Source: Fibrobacteraceae bacterium
GTDB lineage: Bacteria > Fibrobacterota > Fibrobacteria > Fibrobacterales > Fibrobacteraceae
Direction: 5' to 3'
Length of the DNA: 6,410 nt
Assembly: GCA_023231365.1 (NCBI GenBank)
Contig: JALNVO010000160.1
Location: 1 to 6,410 of the forward strand
This document shows, piece after piece, positions 5,925-6,410 of the stretch; the stretch's first letter is position 1; each line of letters opens with the position of its first letter. A program made the translations under genes and the position numbers. The notes under the pieces were generated by a model, which was given only the letters and a program-made list of their open reading frames with translations, had not been told where the DNA came from and made no database searches.

Positions 5925-6410
5925 TTATTTGAAGAATTCGATGACCTTGCTTGCTATGTATTCCAAATCTTTTTGCGAAAGCCCGTAATACATCGGAAGC
6001 CGGAGTAATCGCTCGCTTTCGCGAGTCGTGAATTCGTCTTTGCCAGCAAAGCGACCGTATTCCTTGCCTGCCGGGGAGCTATGGAGCGGAATATAATGGA
6101 ATACAGCGAGTATGCCGTTTTTTACCAAATATTGGAGCAGAGCTGTTCGCGGTTTGATGCCTTCTACTTTCAAGTAGAACATGTGCGCATTGTGCAAACA
6201 ATGCTTTGGAACATAAGGGAGCTTTGCTACACCCATCGTTTCTAGAATTTGCAGACGTTCCCGGTAAGCGCTCCAGCTTGCCATGCGGTTGTCGAGAATT
6301 TCATTAGCCTTTTCGAGCTGGGCATAAAGATAAGCCGCATTCAGCTCGCTTGGCAAATAGCTCGAGCCCAAAGCCACCCACGTGTATTTGCTCACTTCGC
6401 CGCGGTGAAA
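5925..6410 (-). CDS. wecE: dTDP-4-amino-4,6-dideoxygalactose transaminase (WecE/RffA), C-terminal part; 5' end beyond the window
   Basis: The frame is open from the right edge to TAA at 5925-5927, giving 161 residues. It begins FHRGEVSKYTW, so the GTG at 6393-6395 is an internal valine and not a start. The residues match the C-terminal domain of fold-type I PLP sugar aminotransferases closely, and E. coli WecE (about 376 residues) in particular: GSSYLPSELNAAYLYAQLE, NAHMFYLK, AVFHYIPLHSSPAG, then TTRESERLLRLPMYYGLS. The PLP-binding lysine lies in the missing N-terminal part. WecE converts dTDP-4-keto-6-deoxyglucose to dTDP-4-amino-4,6-dideoxygalactose with glutamate as amino donor, in the cytoplasm, supplying Fuc4NAc-type sugars for surface polysaccharides. 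The gene is more GC-rich than the cassette it faces, and there is no intergenic space between the two stop codons. Confidence 0.93.
   Translation of the reverse strand, partial: FHRGEVSKYTWVALGSSYLPSELNAAYLYAQLEKANEILDNRMASWSAYRERLQILETMGVAKLPYVPKHCLHNAHMFYLKVEGIKPRTALLQYLVKNGILAVFHYIPLHSSPAGKEYGRFAGKDEFTTRESERLLRLPMYYGLSQKDLEYIASKVIEFFK

Noticed and set aside
6393..6395. GTG as the start of the aminotransferase
   Set aside because: The frame continues upstream to the window edge as FHRGE, matching WecE, so the GTG is an internal valine and the gene is cut by the edge.

Overview
The window looks like part of a cell-surface polysaccharide locus of a Gram-negative-type bacterium. It holds five protein genes, two of them cut by the window edges. 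The evidence is a WecE/RffA-type sugar aminotransferase, a polyprenyl-phosphate-type GT2 glycosyltransferase, an alkaline-phosphatase-superfamily membrane transferase and two large polytopic proteins resembling GT-C glycosyltransferases. The taxon cannot be fixed from this stretch. The moderate GC of the flanks and the general style are compatible with a group such as Fibrobacter, but that is a low-confidence guess.

Layout from left to right: (1) 1-607, minus strand, the first 202 residues of a GT2 glycosyltransferase that runs off the left edge. (2) 619-1752, minus strand, a 377-residue five-helix membrane protein with a short sulfatase/LtaS-like domain, only 11 bases upstream of the GT2, so probably co-transcribed with it. 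(3) 1753 to roughly 1932-2060, a divergent control region containing a perfect 13-bp inverted repeat and several weaker hairpins. (4) about 1933-3780, plus strand, a polytopic GT-C-like protein whose start is uncertain. (5) 3777-5924, plus strand, a second polytopic protein overlapping the first by 4 bases (ATGA). (6) 5925-6410, minus strand, the C-terminal 161 residues of wecE, whose stop codon directly abuts the stop codon of gene 5.

Base composition divides the window sharply. Sample 60-base lines in the GT2 and wecE genes are about 45-65% GC, while lines between 608 and 5924 are mostly 27-35%. The change falls at the gene boundaries on both sides, so the three central membrane-protein genes look like an AT-rich cassette set between more typical genes. 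A patch at about 1920-2095, at the 5' end of the first plus-strand gene, is unusual inside the cassette at about 40-48% GC.

Working model (inference): WecE makes a dTDP-4-amino-4,6-dideoxygalactose-type donor sugar. The GT2 charges undecaprenyl phosphate with a sugar. One or both GT-C-like proteins transfer lipid-linked sugars on the periplasmic side. The phosphatase-superfamily protein adds or removes a phospho-substituent. No flippase, polymerase, mobile element, RNA gene, CRISPR array or convincing intrinsic terminator was seen.
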